Positions 1 to 6,672 of a stretch of 8,650 bases of DNA are shown piece by piece. This DNA is from Prevotellaceae bacterium UBA1746 (GTDB lineage: Bacteria; Bacteroidota; Bacteroidia; Bacteroidales; Bacteroidaceae): assembly GCA_905369775.1 (NCBI GenBank), contig CAJPJR010000077.1, positions 1-8,650 on the forward strand, written 5' to 3'. Made by a program: the position numbers and the translations under genes. The stretch's first letter is position 1; each line of letters opens with the position of its first letter. The notes under the pieces were generated by a model. That model did not search any database and was not told the DNA's origin. It was given only the letters and a program-made list of their open reading frames with translations.

Positions 1-11
1 GGATAAACGAT

Positions 12-20
12 GCGAAGATA
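12..20 (-). promoter_or_regulatory. Putative Bacteroidota -7 element for a divergent gene beyond the left edge
   Basis: The minus strand reads TATCTTCGC here, one mismatch from the Bacteroides-type -7 box TAnnTTTG followed by C. It points leftward out of the window, so a divergently transcribed gene just beyond position 1 is inferred. No TTTG -33 element lies at the usual 19-21 nt spacing; the nearest TGTG is about 24 nt away. The call rests on the -7 box alone. Confidence 0.35.
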
Positions 21-314
21 CGACATTTTTGGGAGATCACCGCGCACACGTTACAGGAATCGTGCAACCACTCCCACCGCGTGCCCCCAAACGCCACATG
101 TTGCTCAATATTCCTACCTTTTCAGCACAAAAACCTCGGTTGTCCTCCCCTTATCGCCTATGCGCAATCCGATTTAACGACAAACAGATCCACTCTTCCC
201 AATGATCGACATAAAGACCTAACATTTTCCCCATCCGGAAGCGCATTCTCGCCCTCTTCCTGAAGATTCACACCTCAACTACGAGACTTTCTCTCAAAAC
301 TTCCCGGCTATTTC

Positions 315-355
315 AGAAAAACGGGGAGGAATAGCAAAAAAGTCCCCCATTTTCT
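315..355. repeat. Imperfect inverted repeat, possible hairpin or weak bidirectional terminator
   Basis: The arms are 315-327 (AGAAAAACGGGGA) and 343-355 (TCCCCCATTTTCT). They pair as 6 bp, a 2x2 internal loop, then 5 bp, around a 15-nt loop rich in A. The outer arms supply an A-tract on one side and a T-tract on the other, as in bidirectional intrinsic terminators. The large loop and the internal mismatch make it weak. No gene ends nearby on either strand, so its role is unclear. Confidence 0.3.
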
Positions 356-564
356 ATTTCACCTCTCCCGCCACACGTTAGAAGCAGCCAAGAAAAAGAG
401 GAAATACCCCACAAGTTCATCGCCATCCGGATCATTTCAAACAATACGTACAATCAACAAGACAGAAACCAACAGAGTTTACGAAAAACATTTCACACAT
501 AACGCCCAACTTCCACCCAACGAACACAAAACATCCCTGCATCTCATCATTTATGAGGGAAAGC

Positions 565-595
565 TTTGTCCTTCGCCCGAAAATCATTATATTTG
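565..595 (+). promoter_or_regulatory. Bacteroides-type promoter of der
   Basis: A TTTG at 565-568 is followed by exactly 19 nt and then TATATTTG at 588-595. This is a full match to the published Bacteroides consensus of -33 TTTG and -7 TAnnTTTG. Transcription would begin at about 600-604, giving der a leader of about 60 nt. It is the best promoter in the window and probably also drives the overlapping lipoprotein gene. The assignment is by sequence match only. Confidence 0.75.
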
Positions 596-663
596 CAGAT
601 ATTTCAGAACAGAGAAGCCGTGAGGCTGTGCTCGTTCCCCTCACCACTAGAACGTTATAACGC

Positions 664-1977
664 ATGTCTAACTTAGTAGCCATCGTGGGACGCCCCAATG
701 TAGGGAAGTCCACACTTTTCAACCGACTCACCGGAACCCGCCAAGCCATCGTCAGCGACGAAGCCGGGACAACGCGCGATCGCCAATACGGCAAGTGCGA
801 ATGGGGAACGCGTGAGTTTTCGCTCGTAGACACCGGCGGATGGGTTGTCAACTCCGACGACATCTTCGAAGAAGAGATCCGCAAACAAGTAGCCCTCGCT
901 ACCGAAGAAGCAGACCTCATTCTTTTCGTCGTAGACGTACAGAATGGAATCACAGATCTCGACACCCAGGTTGCACAAATCTTGCGCCGCGCGAAAACGC
1001 CGGTGATTCTCTGCGCCAATAAGACAGACCAAAACGAAGACCGCTACGGTGCCGCCGAATTCTACGCACTCGGTTTGGGAGATCCCTACTGCATATCGGC
1101 TGCCACGGGGAGCGGCACCGGCGATCTGCTCGACCTCATCCTCGAAAAGCTACCGGCCGACCAAATCGACGAGGGCGACGCCAACATCCCCCGCTTTTCG
1201 GTTGTCGGCCGCCCGAATGCCGGGAAAAGCTCCCTCATCAACGCCTTCATCGGCGAAGATCGTCACATTGTCACCGACATTGCAGGCACCACACGCGATT
1301 CGATCCTTACCAAATACGACAAGTTCGGATTCGATTTCTACCTTGTGGACACCGCCGGCATCCGTAAAAAGAACAAGGTGACGGAGGACTTGGAATTCTA
1401 CAGCGTGATGCGTTCCATTCGCGCCATCGAAAACTCCGATGTCTGCATTCTGCTCATCGACGCCACCCGCGGTATCGAAAGCCAGGACCTGAACATCTTC
1501 CAATTGGTGCAACGCAACAACAAGAGTCTTGTGGTGGTAGTCAACAAATGGGACACCGTCGAAGAAAAGAACCAGCAGGTCATCTCCCACTTCGAAAATA
1601 CCATCCGAGAACGCATGGCGCCCTTCTCCGACTTCCCCATCATTTTCGGCTCGGCGCTGACAAAACAACGCATCTTCAAGGTGCTCGAAACCGCCAAGGA
1701 GGTTTATCTCAACCGCAAGCGCCACGTCGGCACGTCGGCCCTCAACGAAGAGATGCTCCCCCTCATCGAGGCCTATCCGCCCCCCTCGATCAAAGGAAAA
1801 TACATCAAGATCAAGTATTGCGCCCAGATTCGTGACACGCAGATCCCAACTTTCGTGTTTTACGCCAATCTCCCGCAGTACGTACGCGACCCTTACAAGC
1901 GTTTCCTCGAAAACAAGATTCGCGAGCGCTGGAACTTCTCCGGCTGCCCGATCAACATTTTCATTCGCCAAAAGTGA
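664..1977 (+). CDS. der: Ribosome-assembly GTPase Der (EngA), tandem G domains
   Basis: This 437-residue protein has the diagnostic Der architecture of two consecutive GTPase domains and a C-terminal KH-like domain, at the family's normal length. The first G domain shows the P-loop GRPNVGKST (9-17), DTGG (56-59) and NKTD (119-122). The second shows GRPNAGKSS (182-190), DTAG (229-232) and NKWD (294-297). The KH-like domain occupies roughly 350-437 and ends in a basic IRERWNFSGCPINIFIR segment. Der binds the 50S subunit in the cytoplasm and is needed for its maturation; it is usually essential. The ATG at 664 gives the standard MSNLVAIVGRPNVGKS start. No Shine-Dalgarno is visible, as is usual in this phylum. 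A consensus promoter lies about 70 nt upstream. All key motifs are intact. Confidence 0.97.
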   Translation: MSNLVAIVGRPNVGKSTLFNRLTGTRQAIVSDEAGTTRDRQYGKCEWGTREFSLVDTGGWVVNSDDIFEEEIRKQVALATEEADLILFVVDVQNGITDLDTQVAQILRRAKTPVILCANKTDQNEDRYGAAEFYALGLGDPYCISAATGSGTGDLLDLILEKLPADQIDEGDANIPRFSVVGRPNAGKSSLINAFIGEDRHIVTDIAGTTRDSILTKYDKFGFDFYLVDTAGIRKKNKVTEDLEFYSVMRSIRAIENSDVCILLIDATRGIESQDLNIFQLVQRNNKSLVVVVNKWDTVEEKNQQVISHFENTIRERMAPFSDFPIIFGSALTKQRIFKVLETAKEVYLNRKRHVGTSALNEEMLPLIEAYPPPSIKGKYIKIKYCAQIRDTQIPTFVFYANLPQYVRDPYKRFLENKIRERWNFSGCPINIFIRQK

Positions 1978-2393
1978 TTTTTTCCTCTCGCCGGATGCTG
2001 TGCACCGGTTGCCTACTTGTTCTTTTGCTCTTCGGCTGCAAACCGAGCACACCTCCCCCCGCTTCCGAACCGCCGGCCTTGACCACCGGTCAAGTGCAAC
2101 GCGTCTACGATCTCTATCTCTCCGCACAATACCCGGCCTACGTGGCCGAAATGGCTTCTTGTGACAGCGTGCCGGATGCCCATCGCCGACAAATGGCCGA
2201 CTTGCTTCGCACGCATGCCTATCGCAAGGCACTGATGACCGGCGGCACGCGCGATGCCCGCGTGTTGCGCCTTTCGCCTTCGGCAGATCGCCGTCAGGTC
2301 AATGCCTTCATACGCGTAAACTATAAGAACAATACGCACGAGGAGATCCTCCTCTCGTTCGTCTACGTGAAACATCGCTGGCGGCTACGCTAA
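1974..2393 (+). CDS. Small putative lipoprotein of unknown function, translationally coupled to der
   Basis: I do not recognise this 139-residue protein. From the GTG at 1974 it begins with a short basic n-region ending RR (6-7), a hydrophobic stretch (LLVLLLF, 14-20) and a lipobox LFGC. This predicts signal peptidase II cleavage before Cys22 and lipid anchoring in the envelope. A Pro/Ser/Thr linker follows (about 24-36), then a mainly helical segment (38-90) and a C-terminal part with beta-like alternation (VNAFIRVNY, ILLSFVYVKHRWRLR). That shape is reminiscent of small NTF2-like/DUF4878-type lipoproteins, but this is only an impression. The GTG overlaps the der stop as GTGA. The alternative ATG at 1995 would remove the basic n-region, so I prefer GTG. 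It probably shares the der transcript. Confidence 0.75.
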   Translation: MIFSSRRMLCTGCLLVLLLFGCKPSTPPPASEPPALTTGQVQRVYDLYLSAQYPAYVAEMASCDSVPDAHRRQMADLLRTHAYRKALMTGGTRDARVLRLSPSADRRQVNAFIRVNYKNNTHEEILLSFVYVKHRWRLR

Positions 2394-2405
2394 GCGCCCG
2401 CCCGC

Positions 2406-2416
2406 TACCTTATAAT
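2406..2416 (+). promoter_or_regulatory. Weak candidate promoter for purB
   Basis: TACCTTAT (2406-2413) partly matches the -7 box TAnnTTTG, and an overlapping TATAAT lies at 2411-2416. There is no TTTG at the right upstream distance. If used, it would leave a very short C-rich leader before purB. purB could instead be read through from der, since no terminator separates them. Confidence 0.25.
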
Positions 2417-2442
2417 CCCCCCAACCAACTCCCCCTCCCCCC
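2417..2442 (+). other. G-free C-tract leader directly before the purB start codon
   Basis: The 26 nt immediately upstream of the purB ATG contain 20 C and no G, with C-runs of 6, 5 and 6. The complementary strand therefore carries G-runs of the same lengths. No ribosome-binding sequence can be present in such a tract. Confidence 0.7.
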
Positions 2443-3789
2443 ATGGAATTAGACATCCTCACCGCCGTTTCGCCCATTGACGGACGCTATCGTGGAAAAA
2501 CGGAAGCACTGGCACCTTATTTTTCCGAATACGCGTTGATGAAATACCGCGTACGCGTAGAAATCGAGTATTTCATCGCACTTTGCGAGCTGCCTTTACC
2601 CCAACTCTCCGCGTTCGATCACAGCCTCTTCACACGTTTGCGCCGTCTCTACACCGATTTCACAGAAAACGACGCACAACGTATAAAAGACATCGAGAGT
2701 GTAACGAATCACGACGTCAAGGCGATTGAATATTTCATCAAAGAACAATTTGATGCCATCGGTGGTTTGGAGGAATACAAGGAGTTTGTGCACTTCGGTC
2801 TCACGTCACAAGACATCAACAACACGGCTTTCCCTCTCATGCTCAAAGATAGCCTCGAAAACGTGTATGTTCCGATGCTGGAAAGCGTGATCGGCGCCCT
2901 TGAAGCGCGTGCCGACGAGTGGGACACCGTGCCGATGCTCGCCAAGACCCACGGCCAACCGGCTTCTCCCACGCGTTTGGGCAAAGAGGTGCGCGTTTTC
3001 GTCTATCGGCTCCAACAACAGTTGGCACAGCTCCGTGCTTGTCCGATTTCTGCCAAGTTCGGCGGCGCAACAGGCAACTATAATGCGCACCATGTAGCCT
3101 ATCCCGAACACGATTGGGCGGCCTTCGGCGATCGTTTCGTCAGTGAACGTCTCGGACTCACCCGCGAACGCTTCACCACACAGATTAGTAACTACGACAA
3201 CCTGGCCGCAGTATTCGATGCCATGCGCCGCATTCATACGATTCTCATCGATTTGGATCGCGACTTCTGGCAATATGTGTCGATGGAGTACTTCAAACAG
3301 CAAATCAAGGCGGGCGAAGTGGGCTCAAGTGCCATGCCGCACAAAGTAAACCCCATTGACTTCGAAAATTCCGAAGGCAATCTCGGCATCGCCAACGCGA
3401 TTTTGGACCATCTGAGCACAAAATTGCCGATCAGCCGCCTGCAACGCGATCTCACCGACTCGACTGTGATTCGCAACATCGGAGTTCCGATGGGACACGC
3501 CCTCATCGCTTTTGCGTCCACCCTCAAAGGCCTCGGAAAACTCCTGCTGCGCGAAGAAACATTGCGTCACGATCTCGAAAACAATTGGGCCGTTTGCGCA
3601 GAAGCCATCCAAACGATTTTGCGCCGCGAAGGTTATCCCCATCCCTACGAAGCGCTCAAAGCGCTAACCCGCACAAATGCCGCCATCACGGAACAAAGTA
3701 TCTCGGATTTCATCGATGAATTGAACGTCAGCGACGCGATCAAAGCCGAACTGCACCGCATCAACCCGAGCAACTACACCGGCATTTGA
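2443..3789 (+). CDS. purB: Adenylosuccinate lyase
   Basis: This 448-residue cytoplasmic enzyme of the fumarase/aspartase superfamily catalyses two steps of purine synthesis. It cleaves SAICAR to AICAR plus fumarate, and adenylosuccinate to AMP plus fumarate. It aligns along its length with the E. coli-type PurB, from ELDILTAVSPIDGRY at the start to NPSNY at the end. It stops about ten residues earlier than the E. coli enzyme. Visible motifs are TNHDVKA (88-94), TSQDINN (121-127), THGQP with the catalytic-type His170 (169-173), and the flexible signature loop GSSAMPHKVNPIDFEN (294-309) carrying the catalytic serine. The ATG at 2443 gives the family-typical start and follows an unusual C-tract. 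It lies between the der unit and the rRNA/tRNA genes, all on the same strand. Confidence 0.97.
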   Translation: MELDILTAVSPIDGRYRGKTEALAPYFSEYALMKYRVRVEIEYFIALCELPLPQLSAFDHSLFTRLRRLYTDFTENDAQRIKDIESVTNHDVKAIEYFIKEQFDAIGGLEEYKEFVHFGLTSQDINNTAFPLMLKDSLENVYVPMLESVIGALEARADEWDTVPMLAKTHGQPASPTRLGKEVRVFVYRLQQQLAQLRACPISAKFGGATGNYNAHHVAYPEHDWAAFGDRFVSERLGLTRERFTTQISNYDNLAAVFDAMRRIHTILIDLDRDFWQYVSMEYFKQQIKAGEVGSSAMPHKVNPIDFENSEGNLGIANAILDHLSTKLPISRLQRDLTDSTVIRNIGVPMGHALIAFASTLKGLGKLLLREETLRHDLENNWAVCAEAIQTILRREGYPHPYEALKALTRTNAAITEQSISDFIDELNVSDAIKAELHRINPSNYTGI

Positions 3790-3800
3790 ATCCACTCCCC

Positions 3801-3818
3801 GTTGGCCGTGAGGCCGAC
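3801..3818 (+). terminator. Small GTGA-loop hairpin after purB
   Basis: GTTGGCC (3801-3807) pairs with GGCCGAC (3812-3818) as a 7-bp stem with one G-T wobble, closed by a GTGA (GNRA-type) tetraloop. It starts 12 nt after the purB stop. The following sequence (CCTATTTAATT) is only loosely T-rich, so this is a weak terminator or attenuator at best. It could equally stabilise the 3' end of the purB mRNA. Confidence 0.35.
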
Positions 3819-3862
3819 TCCTATTTAATTACACGACCTTACCCTACAAACAAACAAGAAAC

Positions 3863-5182
3863 ATGAGCGATTTCGATCAACAACATGCTGACGGAGCCCG
3901 CCGCGACGGCTATTCTTCGTCTAACGGAGGACACAACGGCGGCCGCACCCCGCGTCCACGCTTCACTCGCAACCATAGTGGAGAACGTGCCTCGTATGGC
4001 AATCGCGGAACCCACGAAAACAACCGCAATGGCGGCTATGATCGCCAAAACGGTTACAGCAATAGCAATTCATCCCACCAGGGAAGTTACAATAATCGCG
4101 CCGGCGGTTACGACCGCCAAGGCGGATATCGACAAAACAGTGGCGGCTACGACCGCCAAGGTGGCACTTTTCGTCGCCCCTCCGAAGGCTTCCGCCGCGC
4201 CGGCGGCAATTATCGCCAACAAGAAGGCTACGAAGGTGGCAACTATCAGGGCAGTTACGACCAACAGCGCGGTGGTTACACGCCGCGTCCCCGCTACGCC
4301 GGCGGCAACAATGCCGGCGGTTACGGAAATGGCGGATACAACCGCTCGAATCAAGGCGGATACAATCGCGGCCCCCAAAGCGGCGGATTCCGCAAGCCCA
4401 ACCCCAAACGATTCAATCCCGGCAAACAGCGCATTGACTACAAAGAAGAGGCCTATGATCCCAACCAACCCATTCGCCTCAACAAGTTTCTCGCCAATGC
4501 CGGCGTCTGCTCGCGTCGCGATGCCGACAAATACATCCAAGCCGGCGTGGTTTCGGTGAATGGAGAGATCATTACGGAATTAGGCCACAAGGTATTGCGC
4601 ACAGACACGATCCTTTTCCATGACCAACAGGTGAAAGCTGAGAAAAAGATCTACGTCTTGCTCAACAAACCCAAGGGCTATGTCACCACCAGCGAAGATC
4701 CTCAAAACAGAAAGACCGTGATGGATCTCGTTCGCAACGCGTGCATGGAACGCATCTACCCCGTTGGTCGCTTAGACCGCAACACAACCGGCGTATTGCT
4801 CCTCACCAACGACGGCGAAATGGCTTCGAAGCTCACGCATCCGAAGTTCATGAAGAAAAAGATCTACCATGTCTATCTTGATCGCAACGTGACCGCCGCC
4901 GATCTTCGCCAAATCGCCGAAGGCGTCACGCTCGAAGACGGTGACATCCGCGCCGATGCAGTAGATTATGCCAGCGAAACCGATCGCAAACAAGTGGGCA
5001 TTGAAATTCACTCCGGCAAAAACCGCATCGTACGCCGCATCTTTGCCGCTCTCGGCTACAACGTCATCAAATTGGACCGCGTCTATTTTGCCGGTCTCAC
5101 CAAGAAGAACGTAAAACGCGGCGACTGGCGCTTCCTCACCGAGGAAGAAGTGCGCATGTTGCGCATGGGTTCATTTGAATAA
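3863..5182 (+). CDS. rluB: RluB-family 23S rRNA pseudouridine synthase with long low-complexity N-terminus
   Basis: The C-terminal half of this 439-residue protein is a standard RsuA/RluB-type pseudouridine synthase. It has an S4 RNA-binding domain at about 203-258 (PIRLNKFLANAGVCSRRDAD) and a catalytic domain at about 260-435 with motif GRLDRNTTGVLLLTNDGE. The catalytic aspartate is Asp305. A GKNRIVRR segment lies at 385-392. The likely target is a uridine in helix 80-93 of 23S rRNA, as for RluB. Residues 1-190 form an extension rich in Gly, Tyr, Asn, Arg, Gln and Ser, with eight GGY triplets, three of them in GGYDRQ units. It is predicted to be disordered and RNA-binding. E. coli RluB has no such N-terminus. 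The ATG at 3863 follows an A-rich leader (ACAAACAAACAAGAAAC), a good start context in this phylum. RluB versus RluE/RluF specificity cannot be settled by eye. Confidence 0.9.
   Translation: MSDFDQQHADGARRDGYSSSNGGHNGGRTPRPRFTRNHSGERASYGNRGTHENNRNGGYDRQNGYSNSNSSHQGSYNNRAGGYDRQGGYRQNSGGYDRQGGTFRRPSEGFRRAGGNYRQQEGYEGGNYQGSYDQQRGGYTPRPRYAGGNNAGGYGNGGYNRSNQGGYNRGPQSGGFRKPNPKRFNPGKQRIDYKEEAYDPNQPIRLNKFLANAGVCSRRDADKYIQAGVVSVNGEIITELGHKVLRTDTILFHDQQVKAEKKIYVLLNKPKGYVTTSEDPQNRKTVMDLVRNACMERIYPVGRLDRNTTGVLLLTNDGEMASKLTHPKFMKKKIYHVYLDRNVTAADLRQIAEGVTLEDGDIRADAVDYASETDRKQVGIEIHSGKNRIVRRIFAALGYNVIKLDRVYFAGLTKKNVKRGDWRFLTEEEVRMLRMGSFE
4031..4159 (+). repeat. GGYDRQ-coding repeat units in the rluB extension
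   Basis: Three near-identical 18-nt units code for GGYDRQ at 4031-4048, 4103-4120 and 4142-4159, differing mainly at third codon positions. They sit within a larger GGY-rich tract that continues to about residue 170. Synonymous differences between units suggest selection on the peptide and not recent DNA slippage. Confidence 0.75.
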
Positions 5183-5192
5183 CCTCCCAACA

Positions 5193-6587
5193 ATGAAAAG
5201 AACGAAGATAAAGGAGCTGCTGCAACGCACAGATTTCGGTGCCGAAGTCTGCGTGAAAGGCTGGGTACGCACCCGCCGCGGCAGCAAAAGCGTAAGCTTC
5301 ATCGCCCTCAACGACGGATCGACCATCAAAAACGTACAAATCGTGGCCGACGTTGAGAAGTTTGATGCCGAACTGCTCAAACTCATCACCACCGGCTCGT
5401 GCCTTTGCGTTGAAGGCACGCTGGTAGAAAGTCAAGGTGCGGGACAAGCCGCCGAAATCCAAGCCACCCGCATCGAAGTGTACGGCACTTGCGGCAGCGA
5501 TTACCCCATGCAGAAGAAGGGACAGACGTTCGAATACATGCGTCAACACGCCCATTTGCGTCTGCGCACCAACACATTCGGCGCCGTCTTCCGCATTCGC
5601 CACCAAATGTCGATGGCCATCCACACCTACTTCCACGAACACGGTTTCTGTTACTTCCACAGTCCCATCATCACCGCGAGCGACTGCGAAGGTGCCGGCC
5701 AAATGTTCCAGGTCACCACGAAGAATCTCTATGATTTGCAGAAGGATGCCGACGGCAAAATCGATTACTCCGACGACTTCTTCGGCGAAAGCACCGGTTT
5801 GACCGTATCCGGCCAGCTCGAAGGCGAACTCGGCGCCACAGCACTCGGTGCCATCTACACCTTCGGTCCGACCTTCCGCGCCGAAAACTCCAACACCCCA
5901 CGCCACCTTGCGGAGTTCTGGATGATCGAGCCCGAAGTAGCCTTCATGGACCTCACGGAATTGATGGATCTCGAAGAAGATTTCATCAAACACTGCGTGC
6001 GCTGGGCCCTCGAACATTGCGCAGACGATCTCGAATTCCTCAACAAGATGATCGACAACACCTTGCTCGATCGGCTGCACTCCGTGATCGACACCGAATT
6101 CGTACGCTTGCCGTACACTGAAGGCATTCGTTTGCTCGAAGAAGCCATTGCCAAAGGCAAGAAATTCGAGTTTCCCGTCTATTGGGGTTGCGATTTAGCC
6201 TCCGAGCACGAGCGTTATCTCGTGGAAGAGCACTTCAAAAAGCCCGTCATCATGATCGATTATCCGAAAGAGATCAAGTCTTTCTACATGAAGACCAACG
6301 AAGACGGCAAAACGGTGCAAGGCACCGACGTCCTCTTCCCGCAAATCGGTGAAATCATCGGCGGCTCTGTCCGCGAAGAAGACTACGACACCCTCGTGGC
6401 GCGTGCAGAAGAAATGGGAGTGCCCCACAAAGACATCTGGTGGTACCTCGACATCCGCAAATACGGCACCTGTCCTCACGCCGGTTTCGGACTCGGTTTC
6501 GAGCGCCTCATGCTTTTCGTCACCGGTATGCAGAACATTCGCGACGTGATTCCCTTCCCACGCACCCCCAAGTCCGCACAATTCTAA
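5193..6587 (+). CDS. asnS: Asparagine--tRNA ligase (class IIb)
   Basis: This 464-residue enzyme charges tRNA-Asn with asparagine in the cytoplasm. An N-terminal OB-fold anticodon-binding domain (about 16-100, with VKGWVRTRR) is followed by the class II catalytic core. Visible are a motif 1 region (FHSPIITASDCEGAGQMF, 155-172), motif 2 FGPTFRAENSNTPRHLAEF (224-242) and motif 3 GFGLGFERL with DVIPFPRTP (431-459). The AsnRS-type sequence EFWMIEPE supports asparagine over aspartate specificity. Length is normal for the family. A TTG six codons upstream (5175) would overlap the rluB stop. I chose the ATG at 5193 because MKRTKIKELLQ is the expected start and it clears rluB by 10 nt. It is probably co-transcribed with rluB and ends at a strong terminator. 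Confidence 0.97.
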   Translation: MKRTKIKELLQRTDFGAEVCVKGWVRTRRGSKSVSFIALNDGSTIKNVQIVADVEKFDAELLKLITTGSCLCVEGTLVESQGAGQAAEIQATRIEVYGTCGSDYPMQKKGQTFEYMRQHAHLRLRTNTFGAVFRIRHQMSMAIHTYFHEHGFCYFHSPIITASDCEGAGQMFQVTTKNLYDLQKDADGKIDYSDDFFGESTGLTVSGQLEGELGATALGAIYTFGPTFRAENSNTPRHLAEFWMIEPEVAFMDLTELMDLEEDFIKHCVRWALEHCADDLEFLNKMIDNTLLDRLHSVIDTEFVRLPYTEGIRLLEEAIAKGKKFEFPVYWGCDLASEHERYLVEEHFKKPVIMIDYPKEIKSFYMKTNEDGKTVQGTDVLFPQIGEIIGGSVREEDYDTLVARAEEMGVPHKDIWWYLDIRKYGTCPHAGFGLGFERLMLFVTGMQNIRDVIPFPRTPKSAQF

Positions 6588-6603
6588 CTCACTCCACATG
6601 CTC

Positions 6604-6647
6604 AGAAGCTCTCCGGCTGCGATGCTCATCGCGTCGGGGAGCTTTTT
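6604..6647 (+). terminator. Strong intrinsic terminator after asnS
   Basis: AGCTCTCCGGC (6607-6617) pairs with GTCGGGGAGCT (6633-6643) over 11 bp with two G-T wobbles. After a single bulged T, an inner 5-bp stem GCGAT/ATCGC closes on a GCTC tetraloop (6624-6627). The stem ends in a run of five Ts (6643-6647), and an AGA at 6604-6606 can extend the pairing into it. This marks the end of the rluB-asnS transcript, 17 nt after the asnS stop. Confidence 0.9.
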
Positions 6648-6672
6648 GGCGTGAGATCTCCAACTCGATCTT

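Larger units (their letters stand above)
1..563. other. Long apparently non-coding region left of der
   Basis: No credible gene is visible in this stretch. Reading frames 2 and 3 of the + strand stay open from the window edge to about 205 and 263, but their translations are rich in Pro, Ser, Cys and His, show no domain-like pattern and match no family I recognise. Neither can be excluded outright as the tail of an upstream gene. The region holds a left-pointing promoter-like element (12-20), an imperfect inverted repeat (315-355) and a strongly G-poor segment (about 421-560). I see no tRNA, rRNA or riboswitch-like structure. A small RNA gene cannot be ruled out by eye. Confidence 0.6.

Noticed and set aside
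3..263. Open + strand frames from the left edge (frame 3 to 263, with an internal ATG at 81; frame 2 to about 205)
   Set aside because: The translations look like random sequence (Pro/Ser/Cys/His-rich, no periodicity), no recognisable family is seen, and the promoter-like element at 12-20 points the other way. They cannot be fully excluded without the sequence to the left.
1150..2232. 360-residue antisense reading frame over der and the lipoprotein gene
   Set aside because: It is the complement of a well-supported Der coding sequence. It is Asp/Val/Arg-rich in the way antisense frames of C-ending codons usually are, with no start context of its own.
2380..2402. GGCGG/CCGCC inverted repeat at the end of the lipoprotein gene as a terminator
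   Set aside because: Only 5 bp with a 13-nt loop and no following T-tract.
3805..3814. GCCGTGAGGC shared between the purB-rluB gap and the der leader (617-626), as a possible dispersed repeat
   Set aside because: Identical 10-mers are expected by chance in a window of this size, and the flanking bases do not match. Each hairpin is noted on its own.
3885..4559. Ala/Thr-rich + strand frame and a hydrophobic Ala/Val-rich antisense frame (4070-4540) resembling a membrane protein
   Set aside because: Both arise from reading the GGY/RQN-coding repeats of rluB in other frames; repeat-derived composition mimics transmembrane segments.
5175..5192. TTG start six codons upstream for asnS, overlapping the rluB stop by 8 nt
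   Set aside because: The extra NNLPT residues are not typical of the family, and the ATG at 5193 gives the expected N-terminus with a short, normal spacing.
5136..6080. 314-residue antisense reading frame over asnS
   Set aside because: A shadow of asnS codon usage; no domain is recognisable, and the sense gene has all class II synthetase motifs.
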